Positions 1 to 6,321 of a DNA stretch of 9,210 nucleotides are shown piece after piece. Within the stretch, counting starts at the first letter, position 1; each line of letters begins with the position of its first letter. Origin of the DNA: JAGLOK01 sp023139005 (lineage in GTDB: Bacteria > Bacillota > Clostridia > Christensenellales > UMGS416); the NCBI GenBank assembly GCA_030637745.1, contig DAOWFX010000145.1, forward strand, positions 1-9,210. Reading direction: 5' to 3'. The notes beneath the pieces are model-generated. The model did no database searches. It was not told the origin of the DNA and worked only from the letters and a program-made list of their open reading frames with translations. The position numbers and the translations under genes are program-made.

Positions 1-1
1 A

Positions 2-556
2 AATAAGAAAATTGTGATGCTTGGTGGAGAGCATTTGGTGAGCTATCCTGTGATTGATGCATACCTAGAGAAATATCCAGATATGCACATCATTCATATT
101 GATGCACATGCAGATCTAAGGAAAGAATTCCTTGGACAGCGGTTGAGTCATGCTACGGTGATGCGCCTTTCATATGAAAAACTCAATGATGGCAAACTTT
201 GGCAGTTTGGCATACGCTCCGGTACAAAAGAAGAATTTGCCTTTGCTAAAGAGCATACACAGATGTGTCGGTTTAGTTTGTGTAAGATCGATAAAGCAGC
301 CAAGGCAATTGGAGATGCACCGGTATATATCTCCATTGATTTGGATGTTCTAGATCCATCTATTATGTCGGGTACTGGAACGCCTGAACCGGGGGGCATT
401 ACTTTCAAGGAACTACTGTATGGCTTGATGCACTTTGATGAACTGAATATCGTCGGCGGCGATATTATGGAACTGGCACCGGAGCATGATGTGAGTGGGG
501 TGTCGACGATCGTTGCATGTAAGGTGTTGCGGGAATTGCTGTTGCTGACAGTTTGA
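2..556 (+). CDS. speB: Agmatinase (ureohydrolase family), 5'-truncated by the window edge
   Basis: Hydrolyses agmatine to putrescine and urea in the cytosol, using a binuclear Mn centre. The reading frame is open to the left edge (first full codon at 2), so the N-terminal part of a roughly 285-300 aa family protein lies outside the window; the GTG/ATG near 14-19 are internal. All metal-ligand motifs of the ureohydrolase fold that fall in the visible part are present: GGEH (His at codon 23-25 of the in-frame sequence 14-34), DAHAD with its Asp-His-Asp ligands at about 102-116, and SIDLDVLDP with the two late Asp ligands at about 332-358, followed by GTGTPEPGG and the terminal VGGDIMELAPEHD segment. 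The catalytic core therefore looks intact. It ends 7 nt before structured repeat copy A. Carboxyspermidine genes follow, so the product putrescine probably feeds them. Arginase or formimidoglutamase are less likely given the pathway context. Confidence 0.93.
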   Translation, partial: NKKIVMLGGEHLVSYPVIDAYLEKYPDMHIIHIDAHADLRKEFLGQRLSHATVMRLSYEKLNDGKLWQFGIRSGTKEEFAFAKEHTQMCRFSLCKIDKAAKAIGDAPVYISIDLDVLDPSIMSGTGTPEPGGITFKELLYGLMHFDELNIVGGDIMELAPEHDVSGVSTIVACKVLRELLLLTV

Positions 557-563
557 GCACCTA

Positions 564-669
564 AAAGTGTCGCTATTTCTGTGCGATGCCAATGTACCAC
601 ATTCGATTGCATATGCCTCGATATGCGCACTCATGAGGTCATTAACCTCACCCAGCCTAGCGACATTTT
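564..669 (+). repeat. Structured intergenic repeat, copy A (candidate RNA element)
   Basis: An approximately 106-nt element that begins 7 nt after the agmatinase stop and has a diverged second copy at 2687-2799. The sequence can fold as follows. A closing helix pairs 564-575 with 658-669 (12 bp including one G-U). Inside it, 581-584 pairs with 627-630. A small hairpin pairs 591-595 with 599-603. A 6-bp hairpin GCATAT/ATATGC pairs 609-614 with 621-626 around a 6-nt loop. A last hairpin GAGGT/ACCTC pairs 635-639 with 645-649 around CATTA. A further hairpin, 673-678 with 682-687, follows and is not kept in copy B. There is no long U tract, so it is not a standard intrinsic terminator. I do not recognise it as a named RNA family. 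It may be a 3'-UTR element, a processing site or a small non-autonomous repeat. Confidence 0.75.
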
Positions 670-728
670 ATGCACTCTTTCAGAGTGGTAATTTATAACA
701 GCTGAAACAATAATTAAGGAAGGTAAAG

Positions 729-779
729 ATGATCAAATTGATTTTGAAAGAAGTGCAGCATAAGGAGATAAGATTATGA
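729..779 (+). CDS. 16-codon small ORF coupled to the next gene
   Basis: A short frame encoding MIKLILKEVQHKEIRL. It has its own strong ribosome binding site (AGGAAGG at 717-723, 5 nt before the ATG), and its TGA overlaps the ATG of the following gene as ATGA (776-779). That arrangement is what translational coupling needs, which favours a real translated leader ORF over chance. The peptide is basic/amphipathic with no signal or membrane segment. It could also be the surviving N-terminal stub of a longer gene lost from this spot. Function unknown. Confidence 0.45.
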   Translation: MIKLILKEVQHKEIRL

Positions 780-1120
780 GTAAAGAGTTTATATCAGAAA
801 TAATGGATACGGTTTCTGAAAATAAATCATTTAAATTAGTTACATTAAGATATGATGAACAAGCCTTTGGAAATACACTGGTTAAAATTGAGTTTAAGAA
901 TTTGTTTAATGTAATCTTCATAAAAGATAGAAGCAAATGCTTTTGTGAAATAGACTTTAATGGAAGAAAGTATGATTCAAATGATTATTTTTCTGCTTTA
1001 AAAATAGATCATGATTATGATGAAGATGATTTTGTATCAATGGTAGTTTCAATAACAGAAAATATTGAAGTTAATAGGAATAGGATAATTGATTTTATTA
1101 GAAAAGATTATCAGAGTTAA
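776..1120 (+). CDS. Hypothetical protein, 114 aa, acidic
   Basis: I do not recognise this protein. The start is supported by an AAGGAG ribosome binding site (about 762-767) and by the ATGA overlap with the upstream 16-codon ORF. No signal peptide or membrane segment is visible, so it should be cytosolic. The sequence alternates hydrophobic and charged residues (for example KLVTLRYDE, VKIEFKNLFNVIFIKDR) and looks like a small alpha/beta protein. It carries an acidic stretch, DHDYDEDDF, near residue 80 and a basic helical tail. Size and composition resemble single-domain immunity-type or unknown proteins of Bacillota, but no motif proves that. It is more AT-rich than the polyamine genes on either side and splits that cluster, so it may be a later insertion. 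Confidence 0.7.
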   Translation: MSKEFISEIMDTVSENKSFKLVTLRYDEQAFGNTLVKIEFKNLFNVIFIKDRSKCFCEIDFNGRKYDSNDYFSALKIDHDYDEDDFVSMVVSITENIEVNRNRIIDFIRKDYQS

Positions 1121-1320
1121 AAATACTCACACAATAGAAAGAACAAAGAAAGACTAAATTAAAAAGACATATTAAGTAAACAACAATACTAGAATAAGTA
1201 TCATATTATACATATTTACATCCCTAAAAATCATTATATACTACAGATATAAGTAATATTTTGGTTTTTTATTTAATCTTCCCCCTGCAGGGCAAATAAT
1301 CTAAAAAACGAAAGCTAATA
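1121..1320. other. AT-rich gene-free spacer with inverted-repeat block
   Basis: No coding frame of note. The first 90 bases are A-rich and featureless. Around 1264-1309 an imperfect inverted repeat is visible: GTTTTTT (1264-1270) faces AAAAAAC (about 1303-1309), and the perfect palindrome CCCTGCAGGG (1283-1292) lies between them. The T run comes before the GC block on the + strand, so the block could act as a weak terminator only for transcription on the - strand, and no - strand gene points at it. Function not assigned. Confidence 0.4.
1215..1242 (+). promoter_or_regulatory. Possible sigma-70/sigma-A type promoter, distal
   Basis: TTTACA (1215-1220), a 16-nt spacer, then TATACT (1237-1242); each hexamer matches consensus at five of six positions. 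It would start transcription near 1249 and give a leader of about 230 nt before the dehydrogenase gene. The surrounding DNA is very AT-rich, so chance matches are likely and confidence is low. Confidence 0.35.
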
Positions 1321-1321
1321 C

Positions 1322-1354
1322 CCATTTACGGACATGCGCCGGAAATGGTATACT
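1322..1354 (+). promoter_or_regulatory. Extended -10 promoter with overlapping dyad
   Basis: TGGTATACT (1346-1354) is an extended -10 element (TGn plus TATACT), with a weak -35 match around 1325-1330. An inverted repeat CCATTT (1322-1327) / AAATGG (1343-1348), with an inner CGG/CCG match, spans the region between the two elements and reaches into the extended -10. A dyad placed there is where a repressor could bind. Predicted start of transcription is about 1361, giving a roughly 119-nt structured leader for the dehydrogenase gene. Confidence 0.5.
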
Positions 1355-1360
1355 ATATTA

Positions 1361-1479
1361 AGATAAATCACGAACAAAAGCGCGAAATGAAAAAATGCAC
1401 GAGCGTGCGAGTTTTTTCCATTTCGTAAGACCCTCGAGTCAAATTCATTTCATTTGACTCGAATAAACGGAGTGAAACA
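1361..1479 (+). promoter_or_regulatory. Hairpin-rich 5' leader of the dehydrogenase gene (candidate cis-regulatory RNA)
   Basis: Two strong hairpins are visible. Hairpin 1 pairs 1383-1389 with 1419-1425 and A6 (1390-1395) with T6 (1412-1417), topped by GCAC/GTGC (1397-1400 with 1405-1408); the GC top followed closely by T6 resembles a weak intrinsic terminator or attenuator. Hairpin 2 is a perfect 10-bp stem (1435-1444 with 1452-1461) with loop TCATTTC (1445-1451). It ends 7 nt before the GGAG ribosome binding site (1469-1472), which is 7 nt from the ATG. The loop of hairpin 2 is perfectly complementary to GAAATGA at 1384-1390, in the 5' arm of hairpin 1, so a kissing or alternative pairing is possible. 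I do not recognise a known riboswitch class; a polyamine-linked response would be inference from the downstream gene only. Confidence 0.5.
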
Positions 1480-2679
1480 ATGTCTAAAGTTTTAGTAATC
1501 GGTGCAGGTGGCGTCGCAAATGTAGTGGTACACAAGTGCTGTCAAAACCCAGATATATTTTCTGATATCATGATCGCATCAAGAACGAAATCAAAATGCG
1601 ATTCAATGAAGGCGAAACTGGATGGCGGAAAAACTATCATATCTACTGCGCAAGTGGATGCAGATAATACACAAGAAGTAATCGATCTGATCAATGTATA
1701 TCAACCGGAGATGGTAATCAATGTTGCACTTCCATATCAGGACTTAACCATTATGGATGCGTGCCTTGCTACCGGTGTACATTATCTTGATACAGCAAAC
1801 TATGAACCACCAGATATTCCGAAGTTCGAGTACAAATGGCAGTGGGAATACAAGGAGCGCTTTGAAAAAGCGGGTCTTACCGCAATCTTGGGAAGCGGAT
1901 TCGACCCAGGTGTTACAGGTGTCTTCTGTGCGTATGCACAAAAGCATTATTTTGATGAAATCCATACCATTGATATATTGGATGCCAATGCAGGAGAACA
2001 TGGATATCCTTTTGCAACAAACTTTAATCCGGAGATTAATATCCGCGAGATTACAGCCAAAGGAAGCTATATCGATAATGGAAAATGGATTGAAACCGAG
2101 CCGCTTGAAATCAAAAAGGAATATGATTTTCCGCAGATAGGCAAAAAGGATATATATCTTCTACACCATGAAGAGCTTGAGTCGTTAATTGTGAATATAA
2201 AAGGCTTGGAAAATATCAGGTTTTGGATGACATTTTCTCAAAACTATATCAACCATCTTACTGTTTTACAGAATGTAGGGATGACATCAATTGAACCCAT
2301 AGACTATGAGGGCATGAAAATACAGCCGATACATTTCCTGAAGGCTGTCCTTCCGGATCCTGCATCACTTGGACTACGCACAAAAGGAAAGACCAACATC
2401 GGATGCATCATGCAGGGAACAAAAGACGGTCAGCCTAAGACGTACTATGTATATAATGTATGCGTACATGAGGAAGCATATGCAGAGGTTGGCTCGCAGG
2501 CAATATCGTATACAACTGGTGTTCCGGCGATGATCGGTGCGATGTTGCTACTGAAAGGCATATGGAAAAAACCCGGTGTATACAATGTAGAAGAGTTTGA
2601 CCCTGATCCGTTTATGGATGAATTGAACAAGCAAGGACTTCCGTGGCATGAGGAGTTTAACCCAACTCTGTTGGATTAA
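1480..2679 (+). CDS. Carboxynorspermidine/carboxyspermidine dehydrogenase (saccharopine dehydrogenase-like)
   Basis: Cytosolic NADPH-dependent enzyme that condenses a diamine (putrescine here, by context) with L-aspartate beta-semialdehyde and reduces the imine to carboxyspermidine. The 399 aa length matches the family. The N-terminus has the Rossmann nucleotide loop VLVIGAGGVANVV (residues about 4-16), followed by the ASRTKSK segment typical of NADP-binding saccharopine-dehydrogenase-like proteins. The core segment GSGFDPGVTGVF (about 138-149) is the characteristic family motif, and a C-terminal substrate domain ends in GLPWHEEFNPTLLD. GGAG at 1469-1472 supports the ATG. The decarboxylase of the next step follows, with structured repeat copy B in the gap. 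A true lysine-pathway saccharopine dehydrogenase is unlikely given the nspC partner. The gene is often called casdh or lys1-like. Confidence 0.93.
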   Translation: MSKVLVIGAGGVANVVVHKCCQNPDIFSDIMIASRTKSKCDSMKAKLDGGKTIISTAQVDADNTQEVIDLINVYQPEMVINVALPYQDLTIMDACLATGVHYLDTANYEPPDIPKFEYKWQWEYKERFEKAGLTAILGSGFDPGVTGVFCAYAQKHYFDEIHTIDILDANAGEHGYPFATNFNPEINIREITAKGSYIDNGKWIETEPLEIKKEYDFPQIGKKDIYLLHHEELESLIVNIKGLENIRFWMTFSQNYINHLTVLQNVGMTSIEPIDYEGMKIQPIHFLKAVLPDPASLGLRTKGKTNIGCIMQGTKDGQPKTYYVYNVCVHEEAYAEVGSQAISYTTGVPAMIGAMLLLKGIWKKPGVYNVEEFDPDPFMDELNKQGLPWHEEFNPTLLD

Positions 2680-2686
2680 GTCGAGT

Positions 2687-2799
2687 TATAAAATACCGCA
2701 ATTTCCATGCTATGCCAACGTACTGCATTTCGATTACGTATGTATCTATACGTGTACTCATGCGGTCATTAACCTCCCCCAGTCTTGCGAAATTTTATA
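2687..2799 (+). repeat. Structured intergenic repeat, copy B (candidate RNA element)
   Basis: Second copy of the element at 564-669, again starting 7 nt after a stop codon, here that of the dehydrogenase gene. The same helices form with different bases. The closing helix pairs 2687-2694 with 2792-2799 and 2697-2701 with 2785-2789, with a 2x2 internal loop. The central hairpin is ACGTAT/ATACGT (2736-2741 with 2748-2753), again with a 6-nt loop. The last hairpin has the same CATTA loop (2767-2771). Compared with copy A, three pairs changed on both sides: T574-A659 to A2700-T2786, G609-C626 to A2736-T2753, and A611-T624 to G2738-C2751. The best-conserved primary sequence is GGTCATTAACCTC (637-649 and 2764-2776). 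It separates the dehydrogenase from nspC within what is otherwise one transcription unit. Confidence 0.75.
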
Positions 2800-2840
2800 C
2801 ACTCTTGGATATATCTAAAACTATGATTTGAAAGTATAAT

Positions 2841-3995
2841 ATGACAAATATAAAAGTAAAACTGAATATAAATTTTAGCAGGGTAAAGACACCATGCTAT
2901 GTCGTCGACAAGCGACTGATTGAAAAGAACTTGAAGATACTCGATGATGTGCAAAAACCAACCGGATGCAAGATACTGCTAGCTCTCAAAGGTTTTTCGA
3001 TGTACTCTCTTTTCCCACAAATAGGAGAGTATTTATGTGGAATTACTGCAAGCTCTATCAATGAAGCAAGATTGGGCTATGAAGAAATGGGCAAAGAGGT
3101 TCATATATATGCCCCTGCTTTTCAAGATGATGAGTTTACTGAAGTAATGGACTTGTGTGATCATATTGTGTTCAACTCATTTGCACAATATGAAAAATAC
3201 AAAAATAAAGTCAAATCATATAAATCAAAAACTATAGATTGCGGTATTCGTGTAAATCCAGAGTACTCAGAGCTCAAGCATCCTATCTATGACCCGAGCT
3301 ATCAATATTCTCGTCTTGGCGTCACAGAGTCGAATTTTGATGATACTAAATTGGATGGAATCGATGGACTGCATTTTCACACCATGTGCGAGCAGAATTC
3401 GGACACATTAAAAAGAACAGTGTCAGTAGTAGAGGAAAAGTTCAGCAAGTATCTCTATCAGATGAAGTGGGTCAATTTCGGCGGTGGACACCATATCACG
3501 AGAGATGATTATGATATCAAAACACTTATTGAAGTCATTAATCATATTCAAGACAAGTATGATGTGCAAGTCTATCTTGAACCTGGAGAAGCGATAGCGC
3601 TCAACACTGGATACTTAGTAGCAAGTGTATTAGATATCGTAAACAATGAGATGGATGTCGCAATATTGGATACATCAGCTTCGTGTCACATGCCCGATGT
3701 GCTAGAGATGCCATATAGACCGGAGATAATCTGTGCAGGCAAAGCAGGGGAGTATGAGTATACATATAGACTTGGTGGGATGACGTGCCTCGCAGGAGAT
3801 ATCATCGGCGACTACTCGTTTGATAAACCACTAATAGCAGGAGATAAACTTGTGTTTTGTGACATGGCTCACTATACGATGGTTAAAAACAACACATTCA
3901 ATGGAGTGAACCTACCATCAATCGCGGTTGCAGATGACGATGGTATAGAGATTATACGAGAATTTGGCTATGAAGACTATAAGAGCAGATTATAA
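2841..3995 (+). CDS. nspC: Carboxynorspermidine/carboxyspermidine decarboxylase
   Basis: PLP-dependent decarboxylase of the alanine-racemase-fold (fold III) group; it removes CO2 from carboxyspermidine to give spermidine in the cytosol. Length 384 aa fits the family. The N-terminus has the TPCYVVD signature (about 17-23). The PLP-binding lysine is Lys50 in LLALKGFS. Later come the glycine-rich phosphate region VNFGGGHH (about 211-218), EPGEA (about 247-251), and the active-site segment DTSASCHMPDVLE (about 276-288) with the conserved Cys-His. Together with the dehydrogenase and agmatinase it completes a route from agmatine to spermidine that needs no S-adenosylmethionine decarboxylase. The ribosome binding site is weak (only GAAAG at 2830-2834) and TATAAT abuts the ATG, yet there is no good alternative start before the conserved N-terminus. 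The 3' end overlaps the converging acetyltransferase gene by 6 nt. Confidence 0.95.
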   Translation: MTNIKVKLNINFSRVKTPCYVVDKRLIEKNLKILDDVQKPTGCKILLALKGFSMYSLFPQIGEYLCGITASSINEARLGYEEMGKEVHIYAPAFQDDEFTEVMDLCDHIVFNSFAQYEKYKNKVKSYKSKTIDCGIRVNPEYSELKHPIYDPSYQYSRLGVTESNFDDTKLDGIDGLHFHTMCEQNSDTLKRTVSVVEEKFSKYLYQMKWVNFGGGHHITRDDYDIKTLIEVINHIQDKYDVQVYLEPGEAIALNTGYLVASVLDIVNNEMDVAILDTSASCHMPDVLEMPYRPEIICAGKAGEYEYTYRLGGMTCLAGDIIGDYSFDKPLIAGDKLVFCDMAHYTMVKNNTFNGVNLPSIAVADDDGIEIIREFGYEDYKSRL

Positions 3996-4499
3996 TATCT
4001 CTTTTTCAAAACAAGGAAATTTATATAATGGCATACGTGGGAAATGAACATGCCAGCATTTTTCATACCCAAGTTTCTCGTATAATTTAATTGCAGGGAT
4101 ATTATCACATCGTGTATCCAAACGGATGGACTTGCATCCAGTATCTTTTGCAAGATGTTCTGCATATTGTATCAGCTTATAAGCAATGTTTTGTCCACGG
4201 TATATAGGGTCAACCTGTAGTCTGTGAACGACAAGACATGGCTCATCATATTGCCAAGAGATATCTTTGTATTCTTCCTCTTGGTGATTGTTCAATGCTA
4301 CAAAACCAACAAGAACAGTATCTTTGTATGCACCATGAAGATTATGATATGCTATATCTTTTTCTAAAACATCCTTATTAGGATACCCTTCATCCCATTG
4401 CGTAAAACCAATTGACTTCATATGAGAGACAACATTTGAGAGAACCTCGCAGACCCTGTTGATTTCATTTGTATGTACTTGTCTAAAAATATAGTTCAT
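3990..4499 (-). CDS. GNAT family N-acetyltransferase
   Basis: A 169-aa acetyl-CoA-dependent acetyltransferase, presumably cytosolic; substrate unknown. The GNAT fold is supported by the motif A region, RLQVDPIYRGQNIAYKLI (about residues 93-110), where the RGQNIA turn binds the acetyl-CoA pyrophosphate. It is also supported by the following helix and strand (CKSIRLDTRCDN) and the motif B helix (PAIKLYEKLGYEKC), which includes the usual NxxAxxLYEKxGF-like pattern. The N-terminal part (MNYIFRQVHTNEINRV) fits the usual GNAT start, so the ATG at 4499 is credible although it has no ribosome binding site; see the promoter directly upstream. It converges on nspC, with stop codons overlapping by 6 nt and no terminator between them. 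Being next to a spermidine cluster suggests, but does not show, a polyamine-type acceptor. Confidence 0.88.
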   Translation of the reverse strand: MNYIFRQVHTNEINRVCEVLSNVVSHMKSIGFTQWDEGYPNKDVLEKDIAYHNLHGAYKDTVLVGFVALNNHQEEEYKDISWQYDEPCLVVHRLQVDPIYRGQNIAYKLIQYAEHLAKDTGCKSIRLDTRCDNIPAIKLYEKLGYEKCWHVHFPRMPLYKFPCFEKEIL

Positions 4500-4505
4500 A
4501 ATAAG

Positions 4506-4534
4506 ATATTATAAGCAACAAACAAGAAAGTCAA
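4506..4534 (-). promoter_or_regulatory. Promoter for the acetyltransferase gene, predicted leaderless
   Basis: Read on the - strand: TTGACT (4534-4529), then either TATAAT (4513-4508, 15-nt spacer) or TAATAT (4511-4506, 17-nt spacer). With the usual 6-7 nt from -10 to +1, transcription would begin at 4499-4502, on or within a few bases of the ATG at 4499. No Shine-Dalgarno sequence is present in that gap. Confidence 0.6.
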
Positions 4535-4670
4535 TTTAGATGGATATTTGGCATCCTTAATGGCTAAACTTTTTCGTTTATCTAATTGGGGTTGCAATAT
4601 TTCATAAATGAGAATCAATATATGAACTTCGATAATTAATTTTTAAGGTTATTGATACAGATATTATGAC

Positions 4671-4699
4671 TTTAATTCATTTACTATTTTAAGTATAAT
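4671..4699 (+). promoter_or_regulatory. Promoter for the ROK kinase operon
   Basis: Perfect -10 TATAAT (4694-4699) with a weak -35, TTTAAT (4671-4676), at 17-nt spacing. It lies 30 nt before the ATG at 4730 and is divergent from the acetyltransferase promoter. The rest of the 4500-4717 gap is AT-rich; I see no other supported feature in it. Confidence 0.45.
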
Positions 4700-4729
4700 G
4701 AAATCTAAAATACTGGCATGGAGTTATTA

Positions 4730-5683
4730 ATGAGTAATACAACAAAATATATTGGCATAGACTTGGGTGGCACAAAAATCTCATGTGGCATAGTAAACCA
4801 AACAGGAGAGATACTAATTAAGCATAAAATTCCTACATTTGCACATAGAAAATCCAGTGAAATTATCAACGACATCATTGGTTTAATACACCATGTGCTA
4901 GAAGACAGTAACACAAACATCAATGAAATAAAATCAATTGGTTATTGGTAGCCCTGGTGTGATAGATAGTGCAGAAGGTATTGTGAGCTGTGCTAGCAAC
5001 CTAAATTGGTCTAACGTGAATGTTACAAAGAAAATAGCGCATGCGTTCAATCTACGGTGTAACATTGCCAATGATGTCAATGTAGCCGCATTAGCAGAAG
5101 ACCTGCATGGTGCTGGTAGAGGAAAAAAAGCACAGTATTGATAAGCCTTGGAACCGGAATTGGTGCGGGAATTATCATCGATGGAAAGATACGGCGTGGT
5201 GCACATAATGCAGCAGCAGAGATTGGTCATATGATTATTGAGCCTGAGGGGATTGACTGTACTTGCGGAAATAAAGGATGCTTTGAAAGATATGCATCTG
5301 CGACTGCGCTAATCAGAAGAGGTACTGAAGCTATCCGCGTTGATCCAAATGGAAATATTGCAAAAAGAGCTGAAGAAAACCAGAATAGAGTAACCGGTAA
5401 AATCATTATTGACTTAGCAAAGGAAAATGATCCAATTGCACTCGCAATATTTGAGGATTATACGCGATATTTGGCATATGGTATAATTAACATCATCAAC
5501 ATTATTGATCCAGAGATTATTATACTCGGTGGTGGGGTCAGTCATGCAGGACAATTTCTGCTAGACCACACCAGCCCAAAAGTAGATTCACGTATCTTCT
5601 GCAAACAAACCCCCTATGCAAAAGTAGTACTCTCAGAGCTAGGGAATGATGCAGGTATTATCGGTGCGGCGATGCTGTCGTAG
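4730..5683 (+). pseudogene. ROK-family glucokinase gene with two frame breaks
   Basis: ROK kinases phosphorylate glucose or related sugars with ATP. Three frame segments join into one protein of about 317 aa, the usual length. Segment 1 (4730-4942) has the ATP-phosphate loop GIDLGGTK. Segment 2 (4944-5128) has SPGVID and the catalytic-Asp region ANDVNVAALAE. Segment 3 (5129-5683) has SLGTGIGAGI, EIGH, the zinc motif CTCGNKGCFE and the C-terminal IILGGGVS. The first break is one extra T at 4942/4943 inside a doubled ATTGGT, causing a stop at 4949-4951. The second is a -1 shift at the A7 run 5123-5129; with eight A the text would read GKKSTVLISLGTG, as family proteins do. Without the shift, a TGA follows at 5139-5141. 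ATG 4730 is preferred over 4718 because GGAG (4720-4723) sits 6 nt before it. Sequencing error, true decay and slippage-tolerant expression are all possible; the extra T is hard to bypass. Confidence 0.85.
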
Positions 5684-5716
5684 AGAAAAATTCATAAAAT
5701 CGTTATTGGAGTATTA

Positions 5717-6286
5717 ATGAAAGCAACATGTATTATCGGAAGTCCCAGAGCGAATGGAAGCACAGCATTTCTAATGGATCAAGTCATACTTGCGATGACA
5801 GAAATGGATATTAAAGTTATAAAGCATTGTTTGGGAGAGAAAGAAGTTAATTACTGTTTGGGGTGCAAGAGATGTTATATCACCGGAGAATGCGTTCAAA
5901 ATGATGATGCAATTAAAATACTAGATGATATCATAGATTCAGATATCATCATTATCGGCACACCCTCGTATTGGGGAGACTTCACAGGACAGCTCAAAGT
6001 CTTGTTTGAAAGAAGCACTCCTTTTTGTGACACCAATCCAAATAGGATTTACCCTACAAAGAAAAGATATGGGCTTTCATTTGTAGTCAGAGCAGGGAGT
6101 AATGAAACAGAAAATCAACATATTATAGAACGTATTGAGCATTATTATTCTCATTTGAGTATAGCACCGATTGGTCGTCTGTCTGTAACTGGTGTGGATA
6201 CGAAGGATGATTTGCTTAAAAATGAAGATGCGATATATGGTGCATATCAATTAGGAAAAGAAATACAACGTCGGATACAGACATAA
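5717..6286 (+). CDS. Flavodoxin-fold NAD(P)H-dependent FMN reductase / iron-sulfur-flavoprotein-like
   Basis: Cytosolic redox protein of 189 aa expected to bind FMN. The N-terminal IIGSPRANGST (residues 6-16) is the FMN phosphate loop of the NADPH-dependent FMN reductase/flavodoxin-like family, and GTPSYWGDFTGQLKVLFER (about 80-98) is the family's second flavin-contact segment. Cysteines at 47, 50, 53 and 59 make the compact CX2CX2CX5C pattern known to hold a 4Fe-4S cluster in iron-sulfur flavoproteins of anaerobes; whether a cluster forms here is inference. GGAG lies 6 nt before the ATG. The gene starts 33 nt after the broken ROK gene and appears co-transcribed with it. The frame is intact although the genes on both sides are broken. 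Its electron partner is unknown. Confidence 0.87.
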   Translation: MKATCIIGSPRANGSTAFLMDQVILAMTEMDIKVIKHCLGEKEVNYCLGCKRCYITGECVQNDDAIKILDDIIDSDIIIIGTPSYWGDFTGQLKVLFERSTPFCDTNPNRIYPTKKRYGLSFVVRAGSNETENQHIIERIEHYYSHLSIAPIGRLSVTGVDTKDDLLKNEDAIYGAYQLGKEIQRRIQT

Positions 6287-6321
6287 GGGGAAAATGACAA
6301 TTAAAAAATAAAAGGACTTAA

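Noticed and set aside
148..634. Open frames on the - strand across the agmatinase gene
   Set aside because: They lie opposite conserved agmatinase motifs and structured repeat A, and show no family signature.
673..687. Hairpin CACTCT/AGAGTG after repeat A as an intrinsic terminator
   Set aside because: Only 6 bp with no following T run, and not kept behind repeat B.
1283..1292. Palindrome CCCTGCAGGG as a terminator
   Set aside because: It leaves no loop and is not followed by T on the + strand; no - strand gene needs a terminator there.
2835..2840. TATAAT as a separate promoter for nspC
   Set aside because: It touches the ATG, so transcription would begin inside the gene, and no -35 lies at proper spacing.
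4560..4607. 15-codon frame starting MAKLFRLSNWG on the + strand
   Set aside because: No ribosome binding site and no conserved context; likely chance in the spacer between the divergent promoters.
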